Assembly (NCBI GenBank): GCA_005777205.1
Contig: SXNB01000204.1
Coordinates: 1-15,950 of the forward strand
Length of the DNA stretch: 15,950 nucleotides
Reading direction: 5' to 3'
Origin: Burkholderiales bacterium
Lineage (GTDB): Bacteria > Pseudomonadota > Gammaproteobacteria > Burkholderiales > SG8-39
The notes under the pieces were generated by a model, which made no database searches, was not told the DNA's origin, and was given only the letters and a program-made list of their open reading frames with translations. Positions 14,842 to 15,950 of this stretch are shown piece by piece; the stretch's first letter is position 1; each line of letters begins with the position of its first letter. Both the position numbers and the translations under genes were made by a program.

Positions 14842-15945
14842 ATGAATCGATTGTTTGCGATGTGCGGACTCGTCATTGCGATGTCCGCGTTTGCGCCGGG
14901 CGATGCGTCTGCGCAGAGTACCCGCATGCGGCTGCAGTCCGTGGTAGCGGCATCGGCGGACGAATTCAAGCTGTTGCAGGAATTCTCCAAGCGCGTCGAC
15001 GCTATGACTAACGGCCGTCTGAAGATCGAAGTGCTTCCCGAGGGCGCGGTGGTGCCAACGGGCGAGGTGCTCGACGCGGTGGACAAGGGCCTGGTCGACT
15101 CCGGCTTTGCCTGGACGCACTACTGGACCGGCAAGCACCCGGCCGCGACGCTCTTCGGCTCGCCCTCGGCGGGTTCCGGCGTCGGCATGGACCAGATGGC
15201 ATGGCTGTCGTGGTTCTTCCACGGCGGCGGCAAGGACCTGTACCGCGAGATGTGGGACCAGCACCTGAAGATGAACGTGGTCGGCTTCATGGTGCAGTCG
15301 GTGGGCCCCGAGGCGCTCGGCTGGTTCAAGGAGCCGCTGAAGAACCTCGACGACCTGAAGAAGCGCCGCTTCCGCACCCCGCCGGGCATCCCCGGCGCGA
15401 TCTACAAGGAGATGGGTGTCCCGGCGGTATTCCTGCCCTACCCCGAGATCCTCCCCTCGGCCGAGCGCGGCGTGCTCGACGGCGCCGAGTGGTGCTGCCC
15501 GGTGACCGATCTCGCCCTCGGCTTCCATCGCGCGTTCAAGCACTACTACCTGCAGGGCTTGCACCAGAACGTGGTGAACGCGGACATCTACATCAACAAG
15601 ACCTTCTGGAACAAGCTTCCCAAAGACGTGCAGGCGATTTTCGAGACCGCGTCGATGGCGTCCCTCATGGACACCATGGCCTACCGCATCCGGGCCAATA
15701 CCCTGGCGCTGGCAGAACTTAAGTCGAAGCACGGCGTGCAGGTTCACGACACCCCACAGGACTACTTTGCGGCGTACACCGCGGCGGCTAAAAAGGTCTA
15801 TGCCGAGAATGCGGGAAAGAACGCATTCTTCAAGAAGGTGCTTGATTCGCAGACCGCGTTCGCCAAGGACTCGGTGCCCTACTGGCTCAGCATCCAGAAA
15901 CTGAACACGTCGGTCGCGGAGTCGCACCTGAAGGGCGGCAAGTAG
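14842..15945 (+). CDS. TRAP transporter periplasmic substrate-binding protein (DctP family, TakP-like)
   Basis: This 367-residue protein has a signal peptide (about residues 1-25, cleavage after ASAQ or nearby). The DctP fold features are FSKRVDAMTNGRLKIEVLPEG, then DKGLVDSGFAWTHYW, Arg178 in RRFRTPPG (the conserved arginine that binds the ligand's acidic group in TRAP receptors), and the GAEW segment (214-217) seen in TakP/DctP7-type receptors. It would capture an organic acid in the periplasm for a DctQM membrane pair, which must lie beyond the window's right end (only five bases remain). Isethionate uptake by a TRAP system (IseKLM) is known in related loci, so a C2 sulfonate is a reasonable ligand guess here. 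It faces away from the GMC gene and probably shares its control region. Confidence 0.92.
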   Translation: MNRLFAMCGLVIAMSAFAPGDASAQSTRMRLQSVVAASADEFKLLQEFSKRVDAMTNGRLKIEVLPEGAVVPTGEVLDAVDKGLVDSGFAWTHYWTGKHPAATLFGSPSAGSGVGMDQMAWLSWFFHGGGKDLYREMWDQHLKMNVVGFMVQSVGPEALGWFKEPLKNLDDLKKRRFRTPPGIPGAIYKEMGVPAVFLPYPEILPSAERGVLDGAEWCCPVTDLALGFHRAFKHYYLQGLHQNVVNADIYINKTFWNKLPKDVQAIFETASMASLMDTMAYRIRANTLALAELKSKHGVQVHDTPQDYFAAYTAAAKKVYAENAGKNAFFKKVLDSQTAFAKDSVPYWLSIQKLNTSVAESHLKGGK

Positions 15946-15950
15946 CCCGC

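Noticed and set aside
6141..15927. Several open frames of 300-550 codons opposite the real genes (for example plus strand 5970-7649, 7904-9214, 10043-11476, 13220-14461, and minus strand 14809-15927)
   Set aside because: They are mirror frames typical of GC-rich genes, with His/Arg/Gly-rich composition and no domain; the opposite strand carries recognisable families throughout.
1..15950. CRISPR arrays, tRNA or rRNA genes, transposases, phage genes
   Set aside because: No regularly spaced repeats, no RNA gene signatures and no transposase or phage proteins were found on either strand.

Overview
The window is GC-rich, gene-dense bacterial chromosome. It carries two Bug-type periplasmic binding protein genes (the tripartite tricarboxylate transporter, or TTT, binding-protein family that is greatly expanded in Burkholderiales), plus GMC, IclR and TRAP genes. 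This suggests a betaproteobacterium, probably Burkholderiales-like. That placement is inferred from gene content and base composition, not from a marker gene.

Left part (1-5732): the tail of an upstream gene; an EamA/DMT permease overlapping an enoyl-reductase-like MDR oxidoreductase; a decayed stretch (about 1980-2736) with a large hairpin and two genes that both lack their 5' ends; a TIP30-like Rossmann oxidoreductase; an intact Bug binding protein; and a divergent MFS permease. Nothing here clearly forms one pathway.

Right part (6141-15945): a catabolic island that I read as C2-sulfonate degradation. On the minus strand, xsc (sulfoacetaldehyde acetyltransferase), a broken Bug binding protein, a CoA-acylating aldehyde dehydrogenase (sauS-like) and an acyl-CoA ligase (sauT-like) are packed with 4-8 nt overlaps as one operon. 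Together they could run sulfoacetate -> sulfoacetyl-CoA -> sulfoacetaldehyde -> acetyl phosphate + sulfite. An IclR regulator is divergent from xsc. Beyond it lie a GMC flavoprotein and an SDR, coupled by a TGATG overlap on the minus strand, and a divergent TRAP binding protein (DctP/TakP type). An IclR regulator, a GMC-type dehydrogenase and a TRAP transporter recall known isethionate (ise) loci. The island may therefore feed both isethionate and sulfoacetate into Xsc. Phosphotransacetylase, sulfite dehydrogenase, sulfite exporter and the membrane parts of the transporters are not in the window.

The most notable local oddity is the Bug gene between xsc and sauS. It carries an in-frame TAG and lacks about 60 residues, yet its terminal TGA still overlaps the GTG start of sauS. 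The candidate 'system' here is a new arrangement of known sulfonate enzymes rather than a wholly unknown machine; substrate assignments for sauS, sauT, GMC, SDR and TRAP rest on context.
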